DNA of 48,254 bases, taken from positions 1 to 48,254 of IMG/VR virus record IMGVR_UViG_3300018081_000006; one strand, 5' to 3'. The stretch comes from a virus. The translations under genes and the position numbers were made by a program. A model generated the notes under the pieces. It did not search any database, was not told where the DNA came from, and saw nothing but the letters and a program-made list of their open reading frames with translations. Positions 1 through 7,158 of the stretch are shown here, piece by piece (positions within the stretch are counted from its first letter, which is position 1; every line of letters begins with the position of its first letter).

Positions 1-463
1 CAGCTCTTTGCAGCCCTTGTCTCTGGATGAACGCGGTTTACGCATAAACTCATTCTCAGATAGAAGCGGCGGGCCTTCAGGTCTTTGACAACTTAAAAGC
101 CACATCTAGCGCCAACTCAAGCTCTGTTGTGAGTCTACAACGGCTCATTTGCGGATAATGCATCGTTTGGCGAGACACTCTGTTGGATAGGCAAAACCCT
201 GAAGATGCCGGTATGACACTTTGAATGACCGAGGCCGGGCAATTTGGTCGGAGGGGAAGCAGATAGAACAGTCTCGATTGAATACAGCGAATAAGAGGAA
301 ACCAATACCTTGAACGCGCACGTGGCGGGGAGTAGCGACCCCAAATCATCCATCAAACACAATTCGAGACGGGGACTGGCTGCGGCTGGTTCCCGTCTAT
401 AAACTCTTTTGAGCATCGGAATGATAGCAATTGCTCTGATTCGGTTTCTCAAAGGAAAAGCTA
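1..463. other. leader region without a supported gene
   Basis: No reading frame here combines a credible start, a ribosome binding site and protein-like composition. The two minus-strand open frames (77-349 and 135-452) overlap each other, have irregular composition and no Shine-Dalgarno sequence. The region precedes the first rightward gene and so should hold the early promoter. A TTGACA lies at 85-90, but no acceptable -10 follows at 16 to 18 bp, so I do not call a promoter. Confidence 0.5.
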
Positions 464-643
464 ATGCATAAGAAAAGGAATCCTCGAATCTTCACAATGT
501 ATGCGAAGAATCCAGAGATTTGGGAACGTGCGCGTGAGATTGCTGCATCACAGGGCATTTCACTTTCCCAATACGTCGAGCAGGAACTGTGCAAGTCAAT
601 CATTCGCCTGCACGACGGCGAGCACACACTCAGAATCGCGTAA
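464..643 (+). CDS. small ribbon-helix-helix-like protein (59 aa)
   Basis: A 59-residue protein starting at ATG 464 behind AAAGGA (451-456). After a basic N-terminus (MHKKRNPRIF) comes a helix, a short turn (ASQGISLSQYVEQEL) and a second helix. This is the strand-helix-turn-helix pattern of Arc/CopG-type ribbon-helix-helix DNA-binding proteins, where the short N-terminal strand contacts DNA and 'GISLSQYVEQEL' would be the second helix. It is the first gene of the rightward block, a common place for a phage transcription regulator. The fold assignment rests on pattern only; a regulatory role is inferred. Confidence 0.6.
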   Translation: MHKKRNPRIFTMYAKNPEIWERAREIAASQGISLSQYVEQELCKSIIRLHDGEHTLRIA

Positions 644-660
644 TTAATCAGGAGTTCATG

Positions 661-873
661 ATGAACGAGCAATCGAAGAAAGAGTATTACGTCGCCACGC
701 GGCGGCACACGGAGTCTGGCTGGATCTTGGAGGACACGATCTGGCCGGAGCACAATGACGCGAAGGATGTTGCCGAGTATCTGTTCGCGACGGGCACATA
801 CTTTCAGGCGTGCTGTCTCGTGTCAATCAACGGTGGCTTTCCGACGGCCTACTACACGTTGGAGCAGCGGTGA
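661..873 (+). CDS. hypothetical small early protein (70 aa)
   Basis: Not recognised. The 70-residue product begins MNEQSKKEYYV and contains several aromatic residues. The start is one of two adjacent ATG codons (658 and 661) after AGGAG at 650-654. The second gives the better 6-nt spacing, so it is chosen. The stop (TGA 871-873) overlaps the ATG of the next gene. The initiation region is almost identical to that of the gene at 1176, although the proteins differ. Confidence 0.65.
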   Translation: MNEQSKKEYYVATRRHTESGWILEDTIWPEHNDAKDVAEYLFATGTYFQACCLVSINGGFPTAYYTLEQR

Positions 874-1163
874 TGAGAATGGATGTTACTCATCGCTTTG
901 GTTTCGCTCGAATGCAAATGCCATCGAAATGCCCTGATTGTGGACAGAGGATGTCCGAAATCAAGTATGATAGCAATCATTGGGATCATCTTTGGGGGTC
1001 GGCTCGTTCGGTGCGGCACTACAGAGATTGTGGATGCGGCTGCATTCTCATGTGGGGATATGCTCCTGAGCACCTTCCCAGACTAGTAGCTGCATTCGTC
1101 AGGACACATGTTCTTCCCCTGTTTGCTGAGCGTGAAACGGTTCAAATCGTAGACAAATTCTAA
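873..1163 (+). CDS. hypothetical protein with Cys pairs (96 aa)
   Basis: Not recognised. The start ATG 873 overlaps the previous stop (TGATG), so translation is probably coupled. It contains a CPDCG pair near residue 20 and a second Cys cluster, CGCGC, near residue 54, spaced like a small zinc-binding domain. The rest is a mix of aromatic and hydrophobic residues without a clear fold. Being in the early gene cluster suggests a role in host takeover or replication, but nothing in the sequence shows which. Confidence 0.6.
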   Translation: MRMDVTHRFGFARMQMPSKCPDCGQRMSEIKYDSNHWDHLWGSARSVRHYRDCGCGCILMWGYAPEHLPRLVAAFVRTHVLPLFAERETVQIVDKF

Positions 1164-1175
1164 TAGGAGTTCATG

Positions 1176-1367
1176 ATGAACGAAGTCAATCTCGAAACGA
1201 AGGTTCTGGACTGCACTGCTCTGCGCGCGTATTACGAGCTGATGACCTCAGTGGCTCTGAAGAAATTCATCAAGACTTATAACCAGCTGAACGACAGCTA
1301 CAACCGCTCGATTGCTGACAACGAGCAGCGCATCCGTATCATCAACGAGATTCTTAAGGACCGATGA
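1176..1367 (+). CDS. hypothetical small helical protein (63 aa)
   Basis: Not recognised. The product is mostly predicted helix (for example 'LMTSVALKKFIKTYNQLND' and a charged C-terminal helix ending EILKDR). The start is the second of two ATG codons after AGGAG (1165-1169). The translation start region repeats that of the gene at 661 almost base for base. The stop overlaps a possible 26-residue frame that starts at 1364. Confidence 0.6.
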   Translation: MNEVNLETKVLDCTALRAYYELMTSVALKKFIKTYNQLNDSYNRSIADNEQRIRIINEILKDR

Positions 1368-1444
1368 AGTTCGGGGAAAGGGATGTTGTCGCAAGACAAT
1401 TATCCTTTTCTCGGTGCTTCGTTAGTTCGTGTATCAACAAGTAA
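1364..1444 (+). CDS. possible 26-aa peptide
   Basis: The ATG at 1364 overlaps the preceding stop (ATGA) and opens a 26-codon frame that fills almost all of the gap before the next ribosome binding site. The overlap fits the packing seen everywhere in this block. The peptide (MKFGERDVVARQLSF...) has no recognisable motif. It also covers a small hairpin TTGTC-GCAA-GACAA, so the interval may be regulatory instead. Low confidence. Confidence 0.25.
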   Translation: MKFGERDVVARQLSFSRCFVSSCINK

Positions 1445-1456
1445 GTGGAGGACATG

Positions 1457-2221
1457 ATGTCTGAGTTCAGAGCAGAGAAACCAGAAAACAACGAGAAGAT
1501 GAAAGAAATGTCAGAGGCAAAGGCAAGCGACGGCGTGGAAATTCCAGTCGTAGAAGCCAAGTTGGCGAAGACAACTTCGACGGGCAGTGATTGGAAGGCT
1601 CGGCTGGCCGCGATGAAAATCAAGGCGGTTGCACCTAAGCAGGACAAGACGCCGAGTTCGGTCCCAGCAGAAAAGCTTCCACATCAGGTTCACGACGAGG
1701 CCGAGGCCAAGATCGGCAAGGCTCAGATCGAACAGGAAGAACTGAAGCGTCAGTCTGACGTCGTCCTGAACGCCGAAGCGCTCTTCATCGAATCACTCGG
1801 TGAGAGGTCGGATGACAGGGACGAGCTGTTCAAGACGACATTCGTCAACAAGATTCAGGAGGTCGTTGGCCTGAACTTGGATGAAATCCGTGATCGCATT
1901 CTGGCTGCACAGCGGGTCATTTACGACAACCGCGTCGGCATTCAGGCGTGGCTGGCTTATCGCGGAGAGGTGCTGAAAGAGGCATCATCTGAGGAGCGTC
2001 AGAAGCGTCTGAAAGAGGATTTCGCATTCAAGGCGCCCAAAACTGCGAAAGCGAACGGCAGCCCGAAGTCGTCGAAAGGCTCTGTCAAGAAAGAGAAGTT
2101 CGACCCATTCGCCGCCATGAAGCGAACGCTCATTGAGAAGTTCGTTTCTAAGGGAATGAGCTTGGCAGATGCAACGGCCAAGGCTGAGAAGAAGGTTGCA
2201 GCGTTCGGCGACGAATCGTAA
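1457..2221 (+). CDS. hypothetical charged protein upstream of helicase (254 aa)
   Basis: Not recognised. The protein is rich in Lys, Glu and Ala. It has a disordered, acidic/basic N-terminal third, a helical central part (about residues 90 to 190) and a basic C-terminus containing KSSKGSVKKEKF. The end ('AAMKRTLIEKFVSKGMSLADATAKAEKKVAAF') resembles short helical C-terminal tails of phage scaffold or DNA-binding proteins. The start is one of the tandem ATG codons at 1454/1457 behind GGAGG. It lies 35 bases before the SNF2-type helicase and is probably co-transcribed with it. An accessory DNA-binding role is only a guess. Confidence 0.65.
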   Translation: MSEFRAEKPENNEKMKEMSEAKASDGVEIPVVEAKLAKTTSTGSDWKARLAAMKIKAVAPKQDKTPSSVPAEKLPHQVHDEAEAKIGKAQIEQEELKRQSDVVLNAEALFIESLGERSDDRDELFKTTFVNKIQEVVGLNLDEIRDRILAAQRVIYDNRVGIQAWLAYRGEVLKEASSEERQKRLKEDFAFKAPKTAKANGSPKSSKGSVKKEKFDPFAAMKRTLIEKFVSKGMSLADATAKAEKKVAAFGDES

Positions 2222-2256
2222 GCGTTCAATCGCTGAACAGTTAAAGGACGCTTATC

Positions 2257-3888
2257 ATGGCAACTTTCTCTCAAAAGCAATACTGTCACGCGGCAGGCAA
2301 GGACGGCAAAGCCTGCGGCAAGGTGATGGAAATTCTCTCAACGCGCATTGTCGCGAGTCGCAAGCTACATCAGCTCAAGTGTGGACACATTTGGGTTGAA
2401 ACTCGGGAGTTCACGAAGGCTCAGCAGGAACGGGATGAGAAAGAAGCGATTTATGACTTCCATTTCGGCGAGCACGACGAGATGCAGCTCATGCCGTTCC
2501 AAAAGGACGGGGTCAAGTTTCTGGAGCGCGCGAACTTCAGGGCGTTGCTCGCAGATGACCCGGGTTTGGGAAAGACGTTCCAGTTCCTGACGCCGTTGAG
2601 ACTGCATCCGAAGAAACTGCTTCCTGCACTGATTGTCTGTAAAGCGGGACTCCGCTCTCAGATTGGAACTGCAGTCACCCGGATGACCGACATACCGGCT
2701 CAGGTGATGTATGCTTCTCATCACAAACCGCAGATGTTCTCCAAGGCAATCGTCGTCGTCAGTTACGATTCGCTCTGGAGAATGAAGTGGGACGAGAGCA
2801 TCTGGTCGAAGTTCAAGACAGTTATCCTCGACGAATGCCAGGCCATGAAGAATGGCGAAAGCAATCGCACTCAGAAAATCAAGGAGCTGTCGAAGACTTA
2901 TGAGTATCCATATCGGATGGCAGCTTCAGCAACTCCTATCAAAAATAGGGGCTCCGAATACTTCCAGATCCTGCACTGGCTCGACTCTGCAAGATTTCCT
3001 ACCGAGGCAGGATTTCAGCTCAGATGGCTGGACTTTGATGAGAAAGGTCGTGCGCGTGGGGTTCGCAACGACAAGCTGGAAGCGTGGAAAGAGTTCACGA
3101 AAGACCTAATTATTCGTCGTAAGAAGGAAGACGTGCTTCCTGACCTGCCTCCGGTTCGTCGCGTCTACAGAGACTGCGATCTGGCCGAGGAGGTCGAAGA
3201 CGCATACGCCGAGGAGATGCAGGGATTCATGAAGGAGTATGCTGAGGGCGAGATGACTCAGATACGATACATGCATCTGCTCGCATACATCTCGAAGATG
3301 CGTCATCTCGTGGCGATCAGCAAGATTCCTGACACACTGGAAGAAATTGACGAAGTTCTGCTCGGCTCGAACGAGAAGATTGTCGTCTTCATCCATCACA
3401 TCGCTGTGGGCCGCAGGCTCATGACGAAACTGCTCGCACGGTGCGACGACGCAGGATACGGTTGGGAGCCGGTGTGGCTTGAGGGTGGGATGCCGCAGCA
3501 TAAGCGGGATGACGTCATCGAGCAGTTCACGAAAGGCCCATCGCGTGTCATGATTGCCTCGGCTCTGGCATCGGGCGAAGGCGTCGATGGCTTGCAGGAA
3601 GTGTGCGGACTCGCCATCATGCACGAACGCCAGTGGAATCCAGCTGGTGAGGAACAGTGCGAAGGACGATTCTCTCGCATTGGGTCGAAGATGACATCAA
3701 TTCTCGTCAAGTATATGATTGCCAAAGGGACAATCGATGAGTGGATCACAGCACTCATTGACGAGAAGCGGGTCGATGTCACAGCAACGCTCGATGGCAG
3801 AGAGACAACAATAGAGGAGACTGCATTGACCCGGGAGATGATGGACATTATCTTCAGGGAGGGCAGGACACGATGGAAGCTTCGTTGA
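2257..3888 (+). CDS. SNF2-family DEAD-like helicase/ATPase (543 aa)
   Basis: A superfamily 2 helicase of the SNF2 type, which uses ATP to translocate on double-stranded DNA. An N-terminal Cys-rich segment (C10, C20, C42) looks like a small zinc finger. The RecA-like domain 1 follows: Q-motif-like 'LMPFQKDGVKFL' (about 78-89), Walker A 'DPGLGKT' (101-107), motif II DECQ (192-195, a variant of DEAH) and motif III SATP (224-227). Domain 2 has 'GEGVDGL' (440-446) and motif VI 'QCEGRFSRIG' (467-476). Length suits minimal phage SNF2 proteins. Phage homologues are linked to replication or recombination; the exact role here is not shown. The next gene overlaps its end by 16 bases. Confidence 0.93.
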   Translation: MATFSQKQYCHAAGKDGKACGKVMEILSTRIVASRKLHQLKCGHIWVETREFTKAQQERDEKEAIYDFHFGEHDEMQLMPFQKDGVKFLERANFRALLADDPGLGKTFQFLTPLRLHPKKLLPALIVCKAGLRSQIGTAVTRMTDIPAQVMYASHHKPQMFSKAIVVVSYDSLWRMKWDESIWSKFKTVILDECQAMKNGESNRTQKIKELSKTYEYPYRMAASATPIKNRGSEYFQILHWLDSARFPTEAGFQLRWLDFDEKGRARGVRNDKLEAWKEFTKDLIIRRKKEDVLPDLPPVRRVYRDCDLAEEVEDAYAEEMQGFMKEYAEGEMTQIRYMHLLAYISKMRHLVAISKIPDTLEEIDEVLLGSNEKIVVFIHHIAVGRRLMTKLLARCDDAGYGWEPVWLEGGMPQHKRDDVIEQFTKGPSRVMIASALASGEGVDGLQEVCGLAIMHERQWNPAGEEQCEGRFSRIGSKMTSILVKYMIAKGTIDEWITALIDEKRVDVTATLDGRETTIEETALTREMMDIIFREGRTRWKLR

Positions 3889-4136
3889 CAGAAAATGGGG
3901 GAGGACAGCAGACTCCCCACATCAAAAGCCAAAGGGTGAACAGGATGTTCAGAGAGATTTCGTGTGTGGAATTGGATTTGGACATGGGGCTTCCGCTCCG
4001 TCCATTCATTGTTCGGATGTGGAACGGTCAGATCCGTCATGTCTACGCGACGCATGTGATGTGCGTGGTGGAGTGTCTCGACAAGAAAGAGATCTATCAG
4101 ATTTTTCAGCTGAAGTGGACTTCTAGGGCATCATGA
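3873..4136 (+). CDS. hypothetical early protein (87 aa)
   Basis: Not recognised. Start ATG 3873 lies inside the end of the helicase gene, behind AGGA. An alternative start is ATG 3945 (MFREISCVEL), which would remove an unconserved-looking, Gln- and Gly-rich N-terminus. The C-terminal part (IVRMWNGQIRHVY... HVMCVVECLDKKEIYQIFQL) looks like a small beta-sheet domain. The stop overlaps the next start (ATGA). Confidence 0.55.
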   Translation: MEASLTENGGGQQTPHIKSQRVNRMFREISCVELDLDMGLPLRPFIVRMWNGQIRHVYATHVMCVVECLDKKEIYQIFQLKWTSRAS

Positions 4137-4303
4137 TTTCGCTTAGGAGTCGGGTCGTGCGCGCCATGATCGCAACGACGAATTGGCTGTGCTACGACCG
4201 GCAGATGACTGTCGCACAGGTGGCTGACCATAAGCTCATACTTGCCATCGTGGACTTGTATGGGTTTGTGTTGGCGCAAGAGGTAAATAGGAGTTCAAGA
4301 TGA
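4133..4303 (+). CDS. hypothetical small protein (56 aa)
   Basis: This 56-codon frame starts at ATG 4133 and overlaps both neighbours by four bases (ATGA at each end). This makes translation likely even though no family is recognised. The sequence begins MISLRSRVVRAMIATTNW and has a hydrophobic stretch, LILAIVDLYGFVLA, in the second half. That stretch is too short and too interrupted for a certain membrane segment. Confidence 0.5.
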   Translation: MISLRSRVVRAMIATTNWLCYDRQMTVAQVADHKLILAIVDLYGFVLAQEVNRSSR

Positions 4304-4509
4304 ACAAGAGCATTTTGACGTTCCATCATCTGAATGAGGACACGATCGAGGTGATCGACACCGGCGAGACTGTCGCTCGGATCGAATGGAACCCTGACGA
4401 CAAGAAGTTCGAGTTCGACGCCATCGATGGTGACTACGTGTATTTCACGGAGGATTTGATTGCCATCGTGGAGTTCATGGACGCAGAAGAATCAAAGAGG
4501 AGAACATGA
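4300..4509 (+). CDS. hypothetical acidic protein (69 aa)
   Basis: Not recognised. Acidic protein with alternating strands (ILTFHHLNEDTIEVIDTGETVARIEWN) consistent with a small beta-rich fold. Ribosome site AGGAG at 4290-4294 with the motif AGGAGTTCAAGATGAAC, which copies the initiation regions at 650 and 1165 with one change. The stop overlaps the start of the next gene. Confidence 0.6.
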   Translation: MNKSILTFHHLNEDTIEVIDTGETVARIEWNPDDKKFEFDAIDGDYVYFTEDLIAIVEFMDAEESKRRT

Positions 4510-4799
4510 TGTTCACAGACAGAGATCCTCATGATGAGGACTGGATGGATTGGGATTGGGACTGGGATTTCGAGGAGGACGACGTGCAGTGCAGTCTAAG
4601 TAGTGAGGAGTGTGGAAAGCACTCAGGAATTCCACCTTGCTGTCGGCAGTTCTTCGAGAAGGTCTGGGCTGAGCGCGTGTATGATACGACCTCATTCAAC
4701 TCGGCTCTCGAAATGCCTGACTGGGTCAACTACATTCCTTGTCCCGGCTGTCGTGCGGTCGGAGCGTTTGTTCATCTCAAGCCCTGTCCGAAGAAGTAG
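4509..4799 (+). CDS. Cys-rich protein with Trp/Asp-rich N-terminus (96 aa)
   Basis: Not recognised. An unusual N-terminus alternates Asp and Trp (WMDWDWDWDFEED). Cys residues follow in CSLSSEEC, a CC pair (PPCCRQFF) and CPGC...C near the end, suggesting one or two zinc sites. The start is one of two adjacent ATG codons (4506/4509) behind GAGGAG. Acidic, aromatic-rich ends of this kind sometimes mimic DNA or engage host proteins, but there is no direct evidence for that here. Confidence 0.6.
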   Translation: MFTDRDPHDEDWMDWDWDWDFEEDDVQCSLSSEECGKHSGIPPCCRQFFEKVWAERVYDTTSFNSALEMPDWVNYIPCPGCRAVGAFVHLKPCPKK

Positions 4800-4808
4800 G
4801 AGGACATG

Positions 4809-5093
4809 ATGTCCGAAGCAGAGGATCTCTACAGCTACAAGGTCGAGGTCGTGCGCCACTTGAGCCAGCGACCCGACGCATTTCCGACATACACGGAGCT
4901 GAATGGCTTCATCGGATTGAAGGACGCGGTCCTGTTAGCGCACATGATCAACAGAGTCATCGCGATCAACTTCTCACAGAACGTGACAACCTTTGCAACG
5001 GCGAAGGACATCGAGGAGTGCATCGCTGAGGCCAAGCGCAACGCCGAGTGGCAGGCTTGGTTGATGATGGCCGAGCCAAGGGTCATTCACTGA
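4809..5093 (+). CDS. hypothetical helical protein (94 aa)
   Basis: Not recognised. Helical, slightly acidic protein starting MSEAEDLYSYKVEVV. The start is the second of two ATG codons behind AGGAGG (4799-4804). The initiation sequence GGAGGACATGATGTC is shared with the gene at 1457. The stop overlaps the next start (TGATGATG). Confidence 0.6.
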   Translation: MSEAEDLYSYKVEVVRHLSQRPDAFPTYTELNGFIGLKDAVLLAHMINRVIAINFSQNVTTFATAKDIEECIAEAKRNAEWQAWLMMAEPRVIH

Positions 5094-5365
5094 TGATGAC
5101 ATTCGAAGCATACCGACGACAGGTTCTGAAGGAGCTGACAAAGATCCGCATCTACAAGAACTTTCACGTCTGTGTGAAGTCATTCGCGGATGTGGGAGGA
5201 TTAGAGCAGTTTGCTACAAGTTTACTTCCTCTCATCAAGTCCTGCTGGCAGTTGGAGAAGTCCATCGAATTTACTGCTCAGAGATTGGACACGTTGACGG
5301 AAGCAAACATGATGGCGAGTATGTTATACGCCGCCGAAGATAAACTAGATAGGAGGTCAAGATGA
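5093..5365 (+). CDS. hypothetical helical protein (90 aa)
   Basis: Not recognised. Predicted all-helical (MTFEAYRRQVLKELTKIRIY, then LEQFATSLLPLIKSCWQLEK). ATG 5093 overlaps the preceding TGA; ATG 5096 is equally possible. Ends RRSR and overlaps the next gene by four bases, where the ribosome site for that gene (AGGAGG) lies inside this one. Confidence 0.55.
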   Translation: MMTFEAYRRQVLKELTKIRIYKNFHVCVKSFADVGGLEQFATSLLPLIKSCWQLEKSIEFTAQRLDTLTEANMMASMLYAAEDKLDRRSR

Positions 5366-5682
5366 CTGTAGTGCTGATGAAGAATGGCGAGGTCTTGAAG
5401 GTGGGAGACTGCGTCGAGGACTTTCGTGGGGAGAAACGCTGGATCAAGGGAATCTATCCTCCCGGAACTTCTTCTGGAGGTGCAGGTGGACGGGTCTCGC
5501 TGGCCGATCATCCCCAGAAAGACTTCGCTCCCCTCTTTTTCGTGTCGGTAATTCGTGCTGACTGGCGAGAGCTGGGGGACAACGGCCAGACTATCGGAGA
5601 AGCGCAAGATCCACTGGAAGCTCCCAAGTCTTCACCTCGATTCCGCCGTGCGATGGCAGAGGAAAAGGGCTATGGCGACTGA
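5362..5682 (+). CDS. hypothetical protein with SH3-like N-terminus (106 aa)
   Basis: Not recognised by name. The N-terminal half (VLMKNGEVLKVGDCVEDFRGEKRWIKGI) has the spacing of a small SH3-like beta-barrel, 'G-x-V-x-D-F-R-G-E', found in many uncharacterised phage proteins. The C-terminal half is probably disordered. Ribosome site AGGAGG 5351-5356. Overlaps the next gene by 11 bases. Confidence 0.6.
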   Translation: MTVVLMKNGEVLKVGDCVEDFRGEKRWIKGIYPPGTSSGGAGGRVSLADHPQKDFAPLFFVSVIRADWRELGDNGQTIGEAQDPLEAPKSSPRFRRAMAEEKGYGD

Positions 5683-5956
5683 CAACGGACATCTCGTAAC
5701 TCGCCTGTTGGGAAGACTCAAGGTCAACCACGGCGATGGCGTCATTGAGTTCGAGATCAGGAATCCGACGGAGATAAGGCGTCGTGGTGCGCGTCGTCTC
5801 CTTCGTATCACTGGACTCGGCGACATTCCTCGACTCCAAGACGGAGTGACCATCGACATTGATGCTCTGTTCGCAGGCAACGTCGTGGTCAGATATGAGA
5901 AAACGGATGAAGACATCTCAGAGGTTCTTACTGATCGACGAGGCAACAGGACGTGA
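5672..5956 (+). CDS. hypothetical beta-rich protein (94 aa)
   Basis: Not recognised. Start ATG 5672 behind GGAAAAGGG gives MATDNGHLVTRLLG. The body alternates strands and turns ('VIEFEIRNPTEIRRRGARRL', 'DGVTIDIDALFAGNVVVRYE'). It overlaps both neighbours. The last 60 bases are also open in a second frame, discussed under findings. Confidence 0.55.
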   Translation: MATDNGHLVTRLLGRLKVNHGDGVIEFEIRNPTEIRRRGARRLLRITGLGDIPRLQDGVTIDIDALFAGNVVVRYEKTDEDISEVLTDRRGNRT

Positions 5957-6168
5957 GATTTACGAGGCGCTCCAACGAGAGTTCATCCCCACAAAGTTTG
6001 AGAGAGTCCATAAGCTCATCAGAATTTGCGGTGAGGTGGATTCTCTACCTTCTGTGGCTCATCGGAACGACGGCGAGCGCGGGTTTATTCGCCATGACCC
6101 AGAATTGGCTTTACGCAATGCTGTGCGTCGTGTTTCTGTCACTTATCGTGATGGAAGCTACCACATAG
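5953..6168 (+). CDS. small membrane protein, two membrane segments (71 aa)
   Basis: GTG start at 5953 overlapping the previous stop (GTGA). After about 27 polar residues come two hydrophobic segments, WILYLLWLIGTTASAGLFAM (about 29-48) and WLYAMLCVVFLSLIVM (about 52-67), separated by a short turn: a likely two-span inner-membrane hairpin. Size and topology would suit a holin or a membrane-active early protein, but it lies far from any recognised lysis gene and none was found in the window. An overlapping frame to 6218 competes with it. Confidence 0.5.
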   Translation: MRFTRRSNESSSPQSLRESISSSEFAVRWILYLLWLIGTTASAGLFAMTQNWLYAMLCVVFLSLIVMEATT

Positions 6169-6201
6169 AAGAACGGACAGTTAACTCTAACGGGAGGCAT
6201 G

Positions 6202-6690
6202 ATGCCAAAGACAAATGAACCGCTCCAGAGCATTCGGATTCACGTCGATGACGAGCACATCGCAAACGCACAGAGGAAGAACTCGCATCGCTGCATGATT
6301 GCTGATGCCCTCAAGACCGCAATTCCTGAGGCCAAGTTCATCAGCGTCGACTTGCAGTCGATCAGATTCTCTCTCTTGGAGGAGAAGACTCGATACTTCT
6401 ACTTCACTCCGACGCTCGCTCAGCACGCAATCCTTCAGTATGACAAGGGAAAGAAGCTGAGAGGATTCGACTTCACCATGCGGGAGGGGATCAGAAAGAG
6501 GATTCTTCCTCCAAAGGCGGACAAGACGAAGCGTCGTCACGACGTCAACAAGGGCGTCCGAAAGCACATCGTTCGGAAAGAGCGTGAGTTCGGAATCCGT
6601 ATGTTCGAGAAGGTTCCAGACCCCATCCAGCTACCGAGGCTGGTGAAAGATCCCAAGATCCTACGCGCCAACGTCAGCAAAGCGGTGTAG
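6202..6690 (+). CDS. hypothetical basic protein (162 aa)
   Basis: Not recognised. Tandem ATG codons at 6199/6202 behind GGGAGG; the second gives better spacing. The product is basic, especially the C-terminal half (KADKTKRRHDVNKGVRKHIV), which suggests nucleic acid contact. The N-terminal part has DDEHIANAQRKNSHRCMIADAL, which looks like a helix-turn-helix-like or ribbon-type segment. No family is claimed. Confidence 0.6.
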   Translation: MPKTNEPLQSIRIHVDDEHIANAQRKNSHRCMIADALKTAIPEAKFISVDLQSIRFSLLEEKTRYFYFTPTLAQHAILQYDKGKKLRGFDFTMREGIRKRILPPKADKTKRRHDVNKGVRKHIVRKEREFGIRMFEKVPDPIQLPRLVKDPKILRANVSKAV

Positions 6691-6692
6691 TC

Positions 6693-6884
6693 ATGCTGCT
6701 CAGGCTCGTCGGTCAAGGTGGGAAGAGACGGCTAGAGAAAGATGTCGTCCTACCAATCGAGGGGATGTCAGATGAATGGCTGGTTAAGACCTTTTTCGTT
6801 CTGAAGAAGGAAGGTATGAGAAGGAACATAATCAGCCGTCACGGTTATCGCAAGAGACTGAAACAGGAGGCCAAGATTGGCTGA
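6693..6884 (+). CDS. hypothetical basic protein (63 aa)
   Basis: Not recognised. Small basic protein (MLLRLVGQGGKRRLEKDVV...). It starts two bases after the previous stop. Its end overlaps the TTG-started gene that follows and contains that gene's AGGAGG ribosome site. Confidence 0.5.
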   Translation: MLLRLVGQGGKRRLEKDVVLPIEGMSDEWLVKTFFVLKKEGMRRNIISRHGYRKRLKQEAKIG

Positions 6885-7158
6885 TTCAGATAGCATCGAC
6901 GACACACCCGAGTTTCTGCTCATCACAGCACCGGGACGGAACGACTTGTTTTGGAGGCCAGAGCGACAAGGATACACAGTTCAAATCGCTGAAGCTGGAG
7001 TCTATAGTCGGCGTGAGGCCGAGGGCATCGTTAGAAACCAGCGTGGTGATAAGATGTGGGATCTTCGTGATTACCGCACGACGATCATTGACTTGATCCG
7101 TCAGTGCGATGAGCACAAAAAGTCTCTGCAAGATATGCTGGAGATGCTCAATGGCTGA
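6877..7158 (+). CDS. hypothetical protein, TTG start (93 aa)
   Basis: Not recognised. The start is TTG 6877 behind a perfect AGGAGG (6865-6870, 6-nt spacing), giving MADSDSIDDTPEF. The initiation region (AGGAGGCCAAGATTGGCTGA) matches that of the Sak4-like gene at 10109 except for one base. The C-terminal helix (TTIIDLIRQCDEHKKSLQDMLE) looks like a short coiled coil. It overlaps the nuclease gene by eight bases. Confidence 0.6.
   Translation: MADSDSIDDTPEFLLITAPGRNDLFWRPERQGYTVQIAEAGVYSRREAEGIVRNQRGDKMWDLRDYRTTIIDLIRQCDEHKKSLQDMLEMLNG

Noticed and set aside
85-113. TTGACA at 85 as an early promoter
   Set aside because: No acceptable -10 box at 16 to 18 bp.
77-452. Two minus-strand frames of 90 and 105 codons at the left end
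   Set aside because: They overlap each other, have no ribosome site and an unlikely composition.
1364-1453. TTGTC-GCAA-GACAA hairpin as a terminator
   Set aside because: Only five pairs, low G/C content and no T tract; it may be structure in the leader but is not called a terminator.
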